A stretch of 64,000 nt of DNA from CBDDEH01 sp965226865 (GCA_965226865.1 CBDDEH010000004.1:1302001-1366000), one strand, 5' to 3'; shown: positions 24,796 to 33,811, counted from the stretch's first letter. Notes: generated from the sequence alone by a model not told the origin. Program-made: numbers and translations.

Positions 24796-25854
24796 TCACA
24801 GGATGCGGCTGGTATCGATCTCTCTAGTGAATGACTTGGCGTTGCTGCCCTTGGACCAGCGAGGCACTATCGTAGGCCACGGACCACCCTGTCCACCAGC
24901 AGCCAGCAGCACTACCGCCTCCGGAGTCATGCAGACCGGTATTTCTTCGCCTTCGGTGCCTGGCTGGGGCAGCTCCGCCCTATAAACGGCCGCCCACTCT
25001 GCCCTCGTTCTTCGAGCTTTCCGGTACAGGAATTCCCTGACCATTGCCTTGCTCCAGTTGGCCTCTTTAAAGAATGCGGCGTATTCCGGCGGCATTATCA
25101 GCAATATTTCACCGTGTCCGTGAGAGAAACCCAGCATGCTGTCGGCTACGGCCGTTAGCACCATTTCAGGGGTGCCGGCCCGTCGCTGTTCGAGCTGAGT
25201 GGGGCCAAGGCATGGGAAAACCGTAACCGTGCTTGCCTCCGCTGGAAAGCCTCTCTCGACGTGGAGAGGTTCCCATGGACTGTTCTCCTCATCCTCCGCT
25301 ATACAGTAGGTGAACTTGCCCGGGTGGCCGATAGTGGACCGGTCCAAGACTCCCGGGTGGTTCTCCAGGACGTTGATGAGCAGCAGCCGGATGGCTCTCC
25401 CTACCGTGGCGTTGGCCCTGCGGTCCGGCCCAGGGCCGAATAGATTGAACCCGCTATTGAACCCTAGCTTGTGCCTGATAGGGCCATTTATCACCAGCAA
25501 GGGCGCCGACCCGCTGGTGCTGGCTGAGCTACCGTGGAGGTTGAACTCGGGCGGCACCATACACTCGACGGCGGCCAGGATCACCGGCATATACTCAGGG
25601 AGGCACCCGGCCATTACAGCGTTCACGGCCACCTTCTCGGCCGTAATCACACGGCCACGAACCGGCTCTACTCCGATGACGTCGGATGGATGGCGTCCTA
25701 CGAAGTCGAGGAACTCCAGCACCCTGTCTTGCGTCGGCGGAATAACGGGCAAGCCATCGGTCCAACCCTTTTGATAACAGAGCTCGATGGCATCATTCAG
25801 GGTTCCGGTGACGTCGACGCGCTTCGAAGTAAGAGTATCCGGGCTAAGACTCAT
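24796..25854 (-). CDS. Conserved protein, likely partner of the UGSC selenoprotein
   Basis: 352 residues, not recognised as a characterised enzyme. The N-terminus reads AIELCYQKGWTDGLPVIPPT, followed by VEPVRGRVITAEKVAVNAVM and a glycine-rich INGPIRHKLGFNSGFNLFGP. Several cysteines are spread along it. It lies 113 bp upstream of the UGSC gene on the same strand, consistent with joint expression. Proteins of this kind are, to my recollection, found beside UGSC genes, but no function can be assigned. Confidence 0.65.
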   Translation of the reverse strand: MSLSPDTLTSKRVDVTGTLNDAIELCYQKGWTDGLPVIPPTQDRVLEFLDFVGRHPSDVIGVEPVRGRVITAEKVAVNAVMAGCLPEYMPVILAAVECMVPPEFNLHGSSASTSGSAPLLVINGPIRHKLGFNSGFNLFGPGPDRRANATVGRAIRLLLINVLENHPGVLDRSTIGHPGKFTYCIAEDEENSPWEPLHVERGFPAEASTVTVFPCLGPTQLEQRRAGTPEMVLTAVADSMLGFSHGHGEILLIMPPEYAAFFKEANWSKAMVREFLYRKARRTRAEWAAVYRAELPQPGTEGEEIPVCMTPEAVVLLAAGGQGGPWPTIVPRWSKGSNAKSFTREIDTSRIL

Positions 25855-25951
25855 TGCATTACCTTAACGGCGATTTTCGGTATCTTACCATAACGGTTAA
25901 GGCGGCTCAAACAGCGATCCAACACCTACGGATTATAGGGGCCAACTTATA

Positions 25952-25980
25952 TTGACATTGTTTATGTATACTGCTAGAAT
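25952..25980 (+). promoter_or_regulatory. Promoter of the ilv-leu operon
   Basis: TTGACA (25952-25957) and TAGAAT (25975-25980) are 17 bp apart, immediately before the T-box leader. Confidence 0.7.
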
Positions 25981-25987
25981 TCAGGTC

Positions 25988-26250
25988 GAATCTGAATATA
26001 GACGCGGTGAAGGGGAGTAGTAAGGGTACTGTGTCCCAGAGAGCCGGCGGATGGTGAAAAGTCGGCGGCGAAAAGGCCCTGAACTCGCCTTGGAGCGTCC
26101 TGCCTGAAAGGCCACAAAACGGCAAGTAGGGTCAGGCGGGTGACTCCGTTACATGTCTCAAGTTGCCTCGGCGGGTCCAGCCGGTCGAGGGAAAAAGGGT
26201 GGTACCGCGGGAAGCCAAACCCGTCCCTTTGGGACGGGATTTTTTATTGA
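25988..26250 (+). ncRNA. T-box leader (tRNA-Leu sensing) of the ilv-leu operon
   Basis: The invariant T-box sequence GGGTGGTACCGCGG is at 26197-26210, followed by a terminator hairpin. Upstream, Stem I elements include GGAGTAGTAAGG and AGAGAGCCGG. The 3' side of Stem I reads GAA-CTC-GCC...GGAGC, which by the usual T-box layout gives the specifier CTC (26084-26086), a Leu codon. The T-box UGGU bulge would pair with an ACCA 3' end, matching the A discriminator of tRNA-Leu. Uncharged tRNA-Leu should favour antitermination into ilvB. Confidence 0.85.
26220..26248 (+). terminator. T-box intrinsic terminator
   Basis: CCCGTCCC (26220-26227), loop TTT, GGGACGGG (26231-26238), then ATTTTTTATT. This is a perfect 8-bp stem with a U-tract, the alternative to the antiterminator that would include the T-box sequence. 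Confidence 0.85.
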
Positions 26251-26268
26251 TATGCGGGGAACGAAAAA

Positions 26269-27984
26269 GTGAAACTTACGGGCGCCCAGATAGTCTGTGA
26301 AAGTCTCCTCCGAGAGGGTGTTGACGTGGCCTTTGGACTGCCCGGAGGCGCTATCCTGCCACTCTATGGAGTGCTGCCCGAGTACCCCCAGTTGCGCCAC
26401 ATCCTAGTACGGCACGAGCAAGCGGCCGCAATGGCTGCGGATGGATATGCCCGCGTCACGGGCCGTGTTGGAGTGGCCATAGCGACATCAGGGCCTGGCG
26501 CCACCAATCTCGTAACCGGGATCGCTTCGGCTCAGATGGACTCGATACCCATAGTCGTGATCACGGGCCAGGTGCCAAGGGCCGCGATAGGTCGGGACGC
26601 GTTCCAGGAGACAGACATCTCTGGAATTACGCTGCCTATCACCAAGCACAACTACCTGGTGATGAGCGCCGCGGAGATACCGACCGCCATCAAAGAAGCG
26701 TTCCATATCGCCAACACGGGCAGACCTGGCCCGGTTCTCGTCGACATCCCAAAGGATGTGCTCCAGTCAGAGAAGGCCGACTTTTTCTACCCAGATTCCG
26801 TAGACCTTCCCGGATATAAACCAACTCTGGATGGACATCCAAGCCAGATCAAAAAGGCCGCCAAACTTATCGCGTCGGCCGAGAGGCCGGTGATACTGGC
26901 AGGCCACGGTATTACCCTTTCACGAGCTTATCAGGAGGTTCAGGAGCTGGCCGAAAAGGCCCAGATACCCGTGATAACCACCCTCCTGGGCATAAGCTCA
27001 TTCCCGACGGACCACTTCCTGAACGTGGGGATGCCTGGAATGCACGGCATGGCCTACGCCAGCATCGCCATACAAGAAGCAGACCTGCTCATCTCCCTGG
27101 GTATGCGCTTCGACGACCGGGTTACTGGCCGGATAAGCGACTTTGCGCCCAAGGCAAAGGTGATCCACGTCGACGTTGACCCATCCGAGATCGGCAAAAA
27201 CGTTAAGGCGGCAGTGCCAATCGTAGGTGACATCAAGAGGGTACTCAGGGACCTTCTACCCCAGGTGGACCACAAGGTCCACACCGAGTGGGTCAAGCGG
27301 ATAGAACAGCTTCGGGTTGAGCATCCATCCCATAACGTCAGGGAAACGGACAAGCTTCTTCCCCAGTACATACTCAAAGAGCTGTCCCGGATCACCGACG
27401 GGAAAGCCATCATCGTGACGGGGGTCGGGCAACACCAGATGTGGGCTGCACAGCATTACGGCTTCAAGGTGCACAACAGCCTGGTAACATCGGGCGGCCT
27501 TGGGTCCATGGGTTTCGAGGTTCCGGCGGCCCTGGGCGCCAAAGTCGGCGCACCCGACCGGCCGGTATGGTCCATCGCCGGCGACGGAGGGTTCCAGATG
27601 ACTTTGTGCGACCTGGCCACGGCCGTGGAGAACAATATACCTGTCAAGTTCGCGATCTTTAACAACAACTTCCTTGGGATGGTGAGGCAGTGGCAGGACT
27701 TTTTCTACAACAAGGCCTACACGGCCACTAAATATACCCACAACCCGGATTTCGTCAAGCTGGCCGAAGCGTACGGAATCACCGGTATCAGAGTAACCGA
27801 CAAGGCTCAAGTGGCTGCGGCCATTGACCAGGCTACGGATGACCCGGGCCCTGTCGTTATCGACTTCGTCGTCGAGCCGGAGGAAAACGTTTTCCCAATG
27901 ATCCCGGCTGGAGAAAGCGTAGCCCAGATGCTCGAGGAGCCATACTTCCAGACCACGACTCAGGGCAGGAGCACAGACCGATGA
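26269..27984 (+). CDS. ilvB: Acetolactate synthase, large (catalytic) subunit
   Basis: 571 residues. ThDP-dependent enzyme condensing pyruvate with pyruvate or 2-ketobutyrate, first common step to Val, Leu and Ile. Family motifs: VDVAFGLPGGAILPLY, the catalytic Glu in VRHEQAAAMAADGYAR, the FAD/ThDP regions GMPGMHGMAYAS and IAGDGGFQM (GDG ThDP motif) with a following NNN. The GTG start follows the T-box terminator by about 20 bp. The stop overlaps ilvN (ATGA). Confidence 0.95.
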   Translation: MKLTGAQIVCESLLREGVDVAFGLPGGAILPLYGVLPEYPQLRHILVRHEQAAAMAADGYARVTGRVGVAIATSGPGATNLVTGIASAQMDSIPIVVITGQVPRAAIGRDAFQETDISGITLPITKHNYLVMSAAEIPTAIKEAFHIANTGRPGPVLVDIPKDVLQSEKADFFYPDSVDLPGYKPTLDGHPSQIKKAAKLIASAERPVILAGHGITLSRAYQEVQELAEKAQIPVITTLLGISSFPTDHFLNVGMPGMHGMAYASIAIQEADLLISLGMRFDDRVTGRISDFAPKAKVIHVDVDPSEIGKNVKAAVPIVGDIKRVLRDLLPQVDHKVHTEWVKRIEQLRVEHPSHNVRETDKLLPQYILKELSRITDGKAIIVTGVGQHQMWAAQHYGFKVHNSLVTSGGLGSMGFEVPAALGAKVGAPDRPVWSIAGDGGFQMTLCDLATAVENNIPVKFAIFNNNFLGMVRQWQDFFYNKAYTATKYTHNPDFVKLAEAYGITGIRVTDKAQVAAAIDQATDDPGPVVIDFVVEPEENVFPMIPAGESVAQMLEEPYFQTTTQGRSTDR

Positions 27985-28529
27985 CAGATCTACGGCACAC
28001 GATAGTCGCACTTGTGGCGGACAGGCCCGGTGTGCTCAACCGAGTATCCAGCATGTTTCGCAGGAGGGGATTCAACATAGCCAGCCTGGCTGTTGGCCAG
28101 AGCGAGTTGCCCTCGCTTTCCAGGATGACCTTCGTGGTCGACGGAGACGACCGCATCATCGAGCAGGTAACAAAGCAGCTCAACAAGCTCATCGACGTAA
28201 TCAAGGTTTCGGAGCTGAAAGAAGAGGAAATCGTGAACCGGGAGCTGGCCCTGATCAAAGTGCGGGCCAACGCGACCACGCGGAACGAGATAATTCAGAT
28301 TATCGACATTTTCCGGGCGAAAATTTTGGACGTGAGTCCTCAGTCGGTCATCATCGAAGTGACCGGTGAAGAGGACAAGATAAACGCCTTGTACAACTTA
28401 CTGAAGCCCTTCGGGGTCCGAGAGCTGATGCGCACGGGCCGGATTGCTATGTCGCGCGGCTCCGTTGAAGGCAAGTCTGATAGAGTCAAAGTCGATTCCA
28501 ACGGCGCCGGCAAGGACGGCAACGTCTAA
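27981..28529 (+). CDS. ilvN: Acetolactate synthase, small (regulatory) subunit
   Basis: 182 residues. The N-terminal ACT domain begins HTIVALVADRPGVLNRVSSM and contains RRRGFNIASLAVGQSE, the valine-binding region in characterised members. A second regulatory domain follows (LALIKVRANATTRNEII, then FGVRELMRTGRIAMSRG). It binds IlvB and gives feedback control. Starts within the ilvB stop, so the two are co-translated. Confidence 0.94.
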   Translation: MTDLRHTIVALVADRPGVLNRVSSMFRRRGFNIASLAVGQSELPSLSRMTFVVDGDDRIIEQVTKQLNKLIDVIKVSELKEEEIVNRELALIKVRANATTRNEIIQIIDIFRAKILDVSPQSVIIEVTGEEDKINALYNLLKPFGVRELMRTGRIAMSRGSVEGKSDRVKVDSNGAGKDGNV

Positions 28530-28545
28530 AAATGATCTTATCCTT

Positions 28546-28645
28546 CGTCCGCCTCTGGCGGATCAGGATGAGCGGATTAGGTGCCCTTGCACCGCCCAGG
28601 GCGAGCCGACTGTAACCCGCTCATGGTGAGCCAGTCGAACCATGA
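28546..28645. repeat. Repeat remnants between ilvN and ilvC
   Basis: GTCCGCCTCTGGCGGATC (28546-28563) is a short palindrome related to that at 31610. CCGCTCATGGTGAGCCAGTC (from 28617) with ACCATGA is a family A copy. They fill most of the 147-bp ilvN-ilvC gap. Confidence 0.6.
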
Positions 28646-28676
28646 AGACGTAGATCAGCTAGGAGAATAAATAAGG

Positions 28677-29693
28677 ATGACGACAGCACCTAGGGTGAAA
28701 GCCTACTACGACGATGATGCAAACCTGGACCTGCTCACGGGCAAGACTATCGGCATCGTCGGATACGGCAGCCAGGGCCATGCCCATGCCCTGAATCTTA
28801 AAGACAGCGGCCAGAAAGTCGTTGTAGGCCTTCCATCAACCAGCAAGAGCCGGGAAGTTGCGCGAAAGGCCGGACTCGAGGTAGCGGATATCGCCGAGGT
28901 GTCCAAAGAGTCCGATGTGCTAATGATCGTTATCCCTGACCACATCCAGGGGCCGGTCTACAAAGAGTCCATCGAACCCAACTTGAAGCCAGGCACCTAT
29001 CTGATGTTCGCTCACGGATTCAACATCCACTATAGGCAGGTCGTTCCCGATGCAAGTCTGAACGTGTCGATGGTGGCCCCCAAAGCACCCGGTCACAGAA
29101 TGAGAGAGATGTTCACCGAGGGAATGGGAGTTCCGGCGCTAATCGCGATCCAGCAGGACGCAACCGGGGACGCCAAGGACATAACACTGGCCTACGCCAA
29201 GGGCGTCGGTTGCACCGGCGCTGGAGTGCTGGAGACAACCTTCAAGGACGAGACCGAGACCGACCTTTTCGGAGAGCAGAGCGTTCTTTGCGGCGGGGTC
29301 ACCTCGCTGATCAAGAACGCATACGAGACGCTGGTAGAGGCCGGGTATCCCCCGGAACTGGCCTACTTCGAGTGCCTCCACGAGGTGAAGCTGATCGTCG
29401 ACTTGATCTTTCAGGGAGGCTTCAAGTACATGCGGTACTCGGTCAGCGACACCGCCGAGTACGGAGACCTGAGCCGGGGCCCGAAGGTCGTAGACGAGCA
29501 CGTACGAAGCAACATGAAGTCGATCCTCAAGGACATACAGGACGGCACGTTCGCCAAGGAGTGGATGGCCGAAAACGACGAAGGCAGGATGCGGTTCGAG
29601 CAATTGCGCAGGGATGCGGCCGACCATGACATTGAAGAGGTTGGTAAGAGACTTCGGCGCATGATGCCGTGGCTGAACCCAAAAGAGATGTGA
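28677..29693 (+). CDS. ilvC: Ketol-acid reductoisomerase
   Basis: 338 residues, class I length. NADPH- and Mg-dependent isomeroreduction of acetolactate. The nucleotide motif is GIVGYGSQGHAHALNL; the KARI domain has VAPKAPGHRMREMF and the metal-binding Asp/Glu in TDLFGEQSVLCGG and LAYFECLHEVKLIVDL. The ATG has a weak AGGAG at 28660-28665. Third gene of the T-box operon. Confidence 0.96.
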   Translation: MTTAPRVKAYYDDDANLDLLTGKTIGIVGYGSQGHAHALNLKDSGQKVVVGLPSTSKSREVARKAGLEVADIAEVSKESDVLMIVIPDHIQGPVYKESIEPNLKPGTYLMFAHGFNIHYRQVVPDASLNVSMVAPKAPGHRMREMFTEGMGVPALIAIQQDATGDAKDITLAYAKGVGCTGAGVLETTFKDETETDLFGEQSVLCGGVTSLIKNAYETLVEAGYPPELAYFECLHEVKLIVDLIFQGGFKYMRYSVSDTAEYGDLSRGPKVVDEHVRSNMKSILKDIQDGTFAKEWMAENDEGRMRFEQLRRDAADHDIEEVGKRLRRMMPWLNPKEM

Positions 29694-29886
29694 CTTATGT
29701 CAAGTAGGGACTATAAGACAATCAAGGAGGTTGAGGTGAGCGTAGTTCGCCACCGCACCCGGGTCCTGGCAGGGCTTGGGGTGGCGGACTACGGTATCCT
29801 TCGTACCCTTTCTGAGCCGCGCCGTAAGGATGCGGCATATGGCTGCTTTTCAGCACACGACAACTACTCAGAAAGGGATGACTAAA
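29694..29886 (+). promoter_or_regulatory. Structured ilvC-leuA leader that can mask the leuA ribosome binding site
   Basis: Arms CGTAGTTCGCCACC (29741-29754) and GGTGGCGGACTACG (29780-29793) form a 14-bp hairpin with one wobble. Downstream, CCCTTTCTGAG (29806-29816) is fully complementary to CTCAGAAAGGG (29867-29877), which contains the leuA Shine-Dalgarno AAAGGG; a smaller stem GCCGC/GCGGC sits between them. An open frame of 62 codons (29697-29885) runs across the region and stops just before the leuA start, so translation of a leader peptide could alter folding. That peptide is uncertain. Confidence 0.45.
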
Positions 29887-31443
29887 ATGGCAGAGAAGAG
29901 AATAAAGATTTTCGACACCACACTGCGGGACGGGGAGCAATCCGCAGGCATCGGTATGACAGGCGATGAGAAGCTGGAGATCGCTCGACAGCTCGCCAAG
30001 CTCCGAGTAGACGTCATAGAGGCGGGATTCGCGGCCAGCTCGCCCGGAGACTTCGAGGCAGTATCAACGATAGCCAAAGAGGTCAAGGGGCCGGTCATCG
30101 CGTCCCTGGCACGAGCCCATCCTAACGACGTGGACAAGGCCTGGGAGGCCGTAAAGCATGGAGAGAGCCCTCGCATCCACGTGTTCCTCTCCAGCTCCGA
30201 CATACACCTGCTGCATCAGCTTCGGAAGAACCGTGAGGACGTCATGGACATGGCCGTATCGATGGTGGAGCGGGCCAAGAAATACTGCTCCGACGTCGAG
30301 TTCTCGGCCATGGATGCCACACGCACCCAGCCCGAATACCTCTACGAGATGTACCGGGCGGTAATCGGTGCGGGCGCTACCACGATAAACGTCGCCGATA
30401 CGGTAGGCTACGCCATACCCTCTGGCTTCGCTCAGCTTATCAGAGACATCCGAGAGAACGTCTCCAACATAGACAAGGCTGCCATTAGCGTGCACTGCCA
30501 TAACGACCTCGGCCTGGCGGTATCCAACAGTCTGGCCGCTGTCGAGGCGGGAGCGGGGCAGGTGGAGTCCTGTATCAACGGGATAGGTGAAAGGGCAGGC
30601 AATGCTGCTCTGGAAGAGATCGTTATGGCCATCCATACCCGCAAGGACCTCTTCGACGTAGCCACCAACATCGACACCACCCAGATATATCCGACCAGCC
30701 GGATGGTCAGCCGCATAACCGGCATGAACATCCAGCCGAACAAGTCGGTGGTGGGCGAGAACTCTTTTCGCCACGCTTCAGGTATTCACCAGGACGGGAT
30801 CCTTAAAGAGCGCACCACATACGAGCTGATGGATCCTATCTCAATAGGCAGGCCGGGGAACGTCCTTGTCCTTGGCAAGCTCAGCGGCCGGGCAGGACTT
30901 CGCGCCCGCCTGGAAGCCCTCGGGTTTATCCTGTCGAAAGAAGACCTGGACGAGGTGTTCGAGGAGTTCAAAAACCTGGCGGACAAGAAGAACGAGGTAA
31001 CCGACAGGGACCTGGAGTCCCTGATGGACGAGCAAAAGCGGGTGGCCGCCGAGCCGGTGACCTATACCCTCGACCACGTCCAGTTCTCCGGCGGAGACCA
31101 TGACATCGCCACCGCCACCGTCCGGATAATTGGTCCCGACGACCGGGTACTCAGCGACGCGTCTACCGGCAACGGGCCGGTAGACGCCGTCTGTAACGCT
31201 GTCCAGCGGGCCACCGGCACGCCTCCGACCAGCCTGGTGGACTTCAACGTCCACTCCATCACCGAAGGTCTAGACGCCCAAGGTGAGGTGGTCATCAGGT
31301 TGCAGCAAAATGGGAACATATACACCGGGCGTGGCGCGCACACCGACATCATTGTCGCCAGCGCCAAGGCGTACCTGAGTGCGCTTAACCGGTTGCTGGC
31401 CCACGAGGGTGAGATCAAGATAGCGGCCCCCATAGTCCCCTAG
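29887..31443 (+). CDS. leuA: 2-isopropylmalate synthase
   Basis: About 518 residues. Condenses acetyl-CoA and 2-ketoisovalerate, committing carbon to leucine. The N-terminal TIM barrel has IKIFDTTLRDGEQSAGIGM and the metal-binding SVHCHNDLGLAVSNSLAAV. RHASGIHQDGILK follows, then a C-terminal LeuA regulatory domain (VDFNVHSITEGLDAQGEV), the usual site of leucine feedback. The ATG at 29887 has AAAGGG nine bases upstream; an earlier ATG at 29878 sits too close to it. Confidence 0.94.
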   Translation: MAEKRIKIFDTTLRDGEQSAGIGMTGDEKLEIARQLAKLRVDVIEAGFAASSPGDFEAVSTIAKEVKGPVIASLARAHPNDVDKAWEAVKHGESPRIHVFLSSSDIHLLHQLRKNREDVMDMAVSMVERAKKYCSDVEFSAMDATRTQPEYLYEMYRAVIGAGATTINVADTVGYAIPSGFAQLIRDIRENVSNIDKAAISVHCHNDLGLAVSNSLAAVEAGAGQVESCINGIGERAGNAALEEIVMAIHTRKDLFDVATNIDTTQIYPTSRMVSRITGMNIQPNKSVVGENSFRHASGIHQDGILKERTTYELMDPISIGRPGNVLVLGKLSGRAGLRARLEALGFILSKEDLDEVFEEFKNLADKKNEVTDRDLESLMDEQKRVAAEPVTYTLDHVQFSGGDHDIATATVRIIGPDDRVLSDASTGNGPVDAVCNAVQRATGTPPTSLVDFNVHSITEGLDAQGEVVIRLQQNGNIYTGRGAHTDIIVASAKAYLSALNRLLAHEGEIKIAAPIVP

Positions 31444-31609
31444 CCGCTACAGGCTTCGTCCTCTGTCTAACTCCCCAACCGAGGGCGAATAGTTGCTTTC
31501 GCTTTCCTAGCCAGGTTAAGGTAGCGAGGTAGCTATGATGTGATCTGTAGGTACCCCACGAGGAGGGGCACAGATGCAGAGCCCCAATCGAGGGTAGGTC
31601 CGGAGGACC

Positions 31610-31752
31610 TCATGGTGGTCCGCCTGAGGCGGACCACCATGAACCAGTGTCGGCGGTGCAAAGGGAGTGTCCAGAGGGGGTTCCCCCTCTGGCGGGGTTA
31701 TTGGGGGACACCCCCAATAACCCTTTATATTCCCCCTTCCTGGAGGAAGGGA
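31610..31752. repeat. Palindrome plus family B triple hairpin between leuA and leuC
   Basis: TCATGGTGGTCCGCCT and AGGCGGACCACCATGA (31610-31642) form a 33-bp perfect palindrome around one G. Family B follows: CCAGAGGGGG/CCCCCTCTGG (31671-31692), a 13-bp stem GGGTTATTGGGGG/CCCCCAATAACCC (31695-31723), and CCCTTCC/GGAAGGG (about 31734-31751). The rest of the 400-bp leuA-leuC gap shows no gene. Copies of family B recur at 33.68 and 51.37 kb. Confidence 0.8.
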
Positions 31753-31843
31753 GTCAGGGACATCTGCGATTGGTATATTTAATGTCGTCTCTTGGGTTCG
31801 GCAAGCCTGTCCTGATCCTTGAGGGATCGAGGAGAGAGTCACA

Positions 31844-33253
31844 ATGCCTAAGACAATGTTCGAGAAAATTTGGGACTCCCACCTGGTCGTGGAAGAGCAC
31901 CAGCGTGCTCTTCTGTACATAGACCTGCACCTGGTGCACGAGGTTACCTCCCCCCAGGCCTTCGAAGGGCTGCGTCTGGCTGGGAGAAAAGTGCGTCGGC
32001 CAGACCTGACTATCGCAACGGTGGACCACGATGTTCCCACATGGGAACGGAGCCTGCCGACAACTGACCCTATCGCAAAGCAACAACTGGAGGCCCTCAG
32101 TAAAAACGTTGAAGATTTCAACATCACTTTTTATGACATCAACAGTCCAGGCCAGGGGATCGTCCACGTAATCGGCCCCGAGCAGGGGTATACCCAGCCT
32201 GGTAAGACCATCGTCTGCGGGGATAGCCATACTTCGACCCATGGGGCCTTCGGCGCCCTGGCCTTCGGCATCGGTACGACCGAGGTCGAGCACGTAATGG
32301 CGACCCAGTGCATATGGCAGCAGCGTCCCAGGACTATGGAGATACGGGTTAACGGGAAGCTGCCCGAGGGTGTCACGGCCAAGGACGTCATTTTAGGGAT
32401 AATCGGACACATGGGTGTCTCCGGCGCCACGGGCCACGTGATCGAATACACCGGCGAGGCCATCCGGTCCCTGTCCATGGAAGGGCGTTTGACCGTATGT
32501 AACATGTCTATCGAAGGAGGGGCACGCGCCGGAATGATCGCGCCCGACGACACCACCTTTGACTACATGCGGGGCCGGCCACAGGTACCCCAGGGTGCGG
32601 AATTTGACGAGGCCGTGGAACGCTGGAGGGGTCTGACCACGGACCCGGGCGCATCCTTCGACACGGTGGTTGAAATAGACGCGTCCACCCTTCAGCCCTT
32701 CGTTACCTGGGGTACCAACCCCGGGATGGTGGCCTCGATTAACGGCGCCGTGCCCGACCCCGACTCATTCGAAAAAGAGGCAGAACGAGAGGGCGCAGCT
32801 CGAGCCTTGCGATACATGGACCTGAAGCCTGGTACTCCGATAAAGGACATCGCAATCGACAGGGTGTTCATCGGCTCGTGCACCAACTCCCGGATCGAGG
32901 ACCTCCGCGCCGCCGCGGGGATGGTGGAGGGGAAGAAGGTCGACCCAAAGGTGCGGGCAATGGCGGTACCGGGCTCAACCAGGGTCAAGAAGCAAGCGGA
33001 GGATGAGGGGCTGGACCAAATATTCAAGGCTGCCAATTTCGAGTGGCGGGAGTCGGGCTGCTCCATGTGCCTGGGTATGAACCCGGACGTGCTGGGGCCC
33101 GGTGAGCGGTGCGCCTCCACCTCCAATCGCAACTTCGAGGGACGCCAGGGCAAGGGCGGACGCACCCACCTGGTCAGCCCCCAGATGGCGGCTGCAGCGG
33201 CCATCGCCGGCCACTTCGTCGACATCCGCGACTGGGAGGCAAACGATGAATAG
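31844..33253 (+). CDS. leuC: 3-isopropylmalate dehydratase, large subunit
   Basis: 469 residues. Aconitase-family [4Fe-4S] enzyme isomerising 2- to 3-isopropylmalate with LeuD. Cluster ligands lie in FIGSCTNSRIEDLRAAAG and in SGCSMCLGMNPD. Other motifs: TIVCGDSHTSTHGAFGALAF and STSNRNFEGRQGKGGRTHLV. The ATG has GAGGAGAGAG upstream. The stop overlaps the HNH gene start by 8 bp. Confidence 0.96.
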   Translation: MPKTMFEKIWDSHLVVEEHQRALLYIDLHLVHEVTSPQAFEGLRLAGRKVRRPDLTIATVDHDVPTWERSLPTTDPIAKQQLEALSKNVEDFNITFYDINSPGQGIVHVIGPEQGYTQPGKTIVCGDSHTSTHGAFGALAFGIGTTEVEHVMATQCIWQQRPRTMEIRVNGKLPEGVTAKDVILGIIGHMGVSGATGHVIEYTGEAIRSLSMEGRLTVCNMSIEGGARAGMIAPDDTTFDYMRGRPQVPQGAEFDEAVERWRGLTTDPGASFDTVVEIDASTLQPFVTWGTNPGMVASINGAVPDPDSFEKEAEREGAARALRYMDLKPGTPIKDIAIDRVFIGSCTNSRIEDLRAAAGMVEGKKVDPKVRAMAVPGSTRVKKQAEDEGLDQIFKAANFEWRESGCSMCLGMNPDVLGPGERCASTSNRNFEGRQGKGGRTHLVSPQMAAAAAIAGHFVDIRDWEANDE

Positions 33254-33599
33254 TTTAAGTGGGACCGCCCTAGGAGATTACGGTGCCAAAGTATTCCGAC
33301 GGGACTTCTTCACGTGCGTTTATTGCGGTTTTGATGGCAGATTGTTCGATAGCTGGATGCAATTAAGCGTAGACCACATTCGCCCACAGCGCACCGGAGG
33401 AGACAATAGCCTGGAGAATCTCGCAACCGCTTGCAAGGCCTGCAACTCAATAACCAGCCGGATGAGATTCACAGCCGATACCAGTAAGGAACAAATCCTG
33501 GAGGACAAGAGAGAACGTGTCAAGCAGCGCCGGAAGGAGTTCTACGATTGGTGGCTAAAGAACGTCGCACCCCTTTACTTGTACCGCCCGCTACGATAG
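33246..33599 (+). CDS. HNH endonuclease family protein inside the leu operon
   Basis: 117 residues. The HNH fold shows a first zinc pair CVYC, the core LSVDHIRPQRTGGDNSLENL with the Asp-His metal site and Asn, and a second pair CKAC. A long basic C-terminal helix follows (KEQILEDKRERVKQRRKEF). HNH proteins of this type are nucleases or nicking enzymes; the target is unknown. Its ATG overlaps the end of leuC, so it is translated with the leucine genes, between leuC and leuD. Confidence 0.8.
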   Translation: MNSLSGTALGDYGAKVFRRDFFTCVYCGFDGRLFDSWMQLSVDHIRPQRTGGDNSLENLATACKACNSITSRMRFTADTSKEQILEDKRERVKQRRKEFYDWWLKNVAPLYLYRPLR

Positions 33600-33638
33600 G
33601 TGGTTAAAGAGGTGTCCATCCCGACAAGTCGGGATGGC

Positions 33639-33735
33639 GGTCCGCCTCAGGCGGATCACCATGAGCATCAAACAAGGGAGTCCAGAGGGGAATCCCCTCT
33701 GGCGGGGGTCCGGGGGCGTCCCCCGATCTTATGCC
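33639..33735. repeat. Palindrome plus family B repeat between HNH gene and leuD
   Basis: GGTCCGCCTCAGGCGGATCA (from 33639) is the short palindrome, and CCAGAGGGG/CCCCTCTGG (33682-33702) is the family B first stem. The second stem is present in altered form (GGGGGTCCGGGGGCGTCCCC). The gap also holds ATCCCGAC/GTCGGGAT at 33618-33635. Confidence 0.75.
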
Positions 33736-33811
33736 AGGGGGATGGTCGAAAGGTATGATAGGGGCATCGTGCCCATGCCAATAAAAGTTGCGAGTGAGCC
33801 AGGGGGGAAAG

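Noticed and set aside
27256..28011. 251-residue antisense ORF over ilvB
   Set aside because: Shadow of ilvB codons; no independent evidence.
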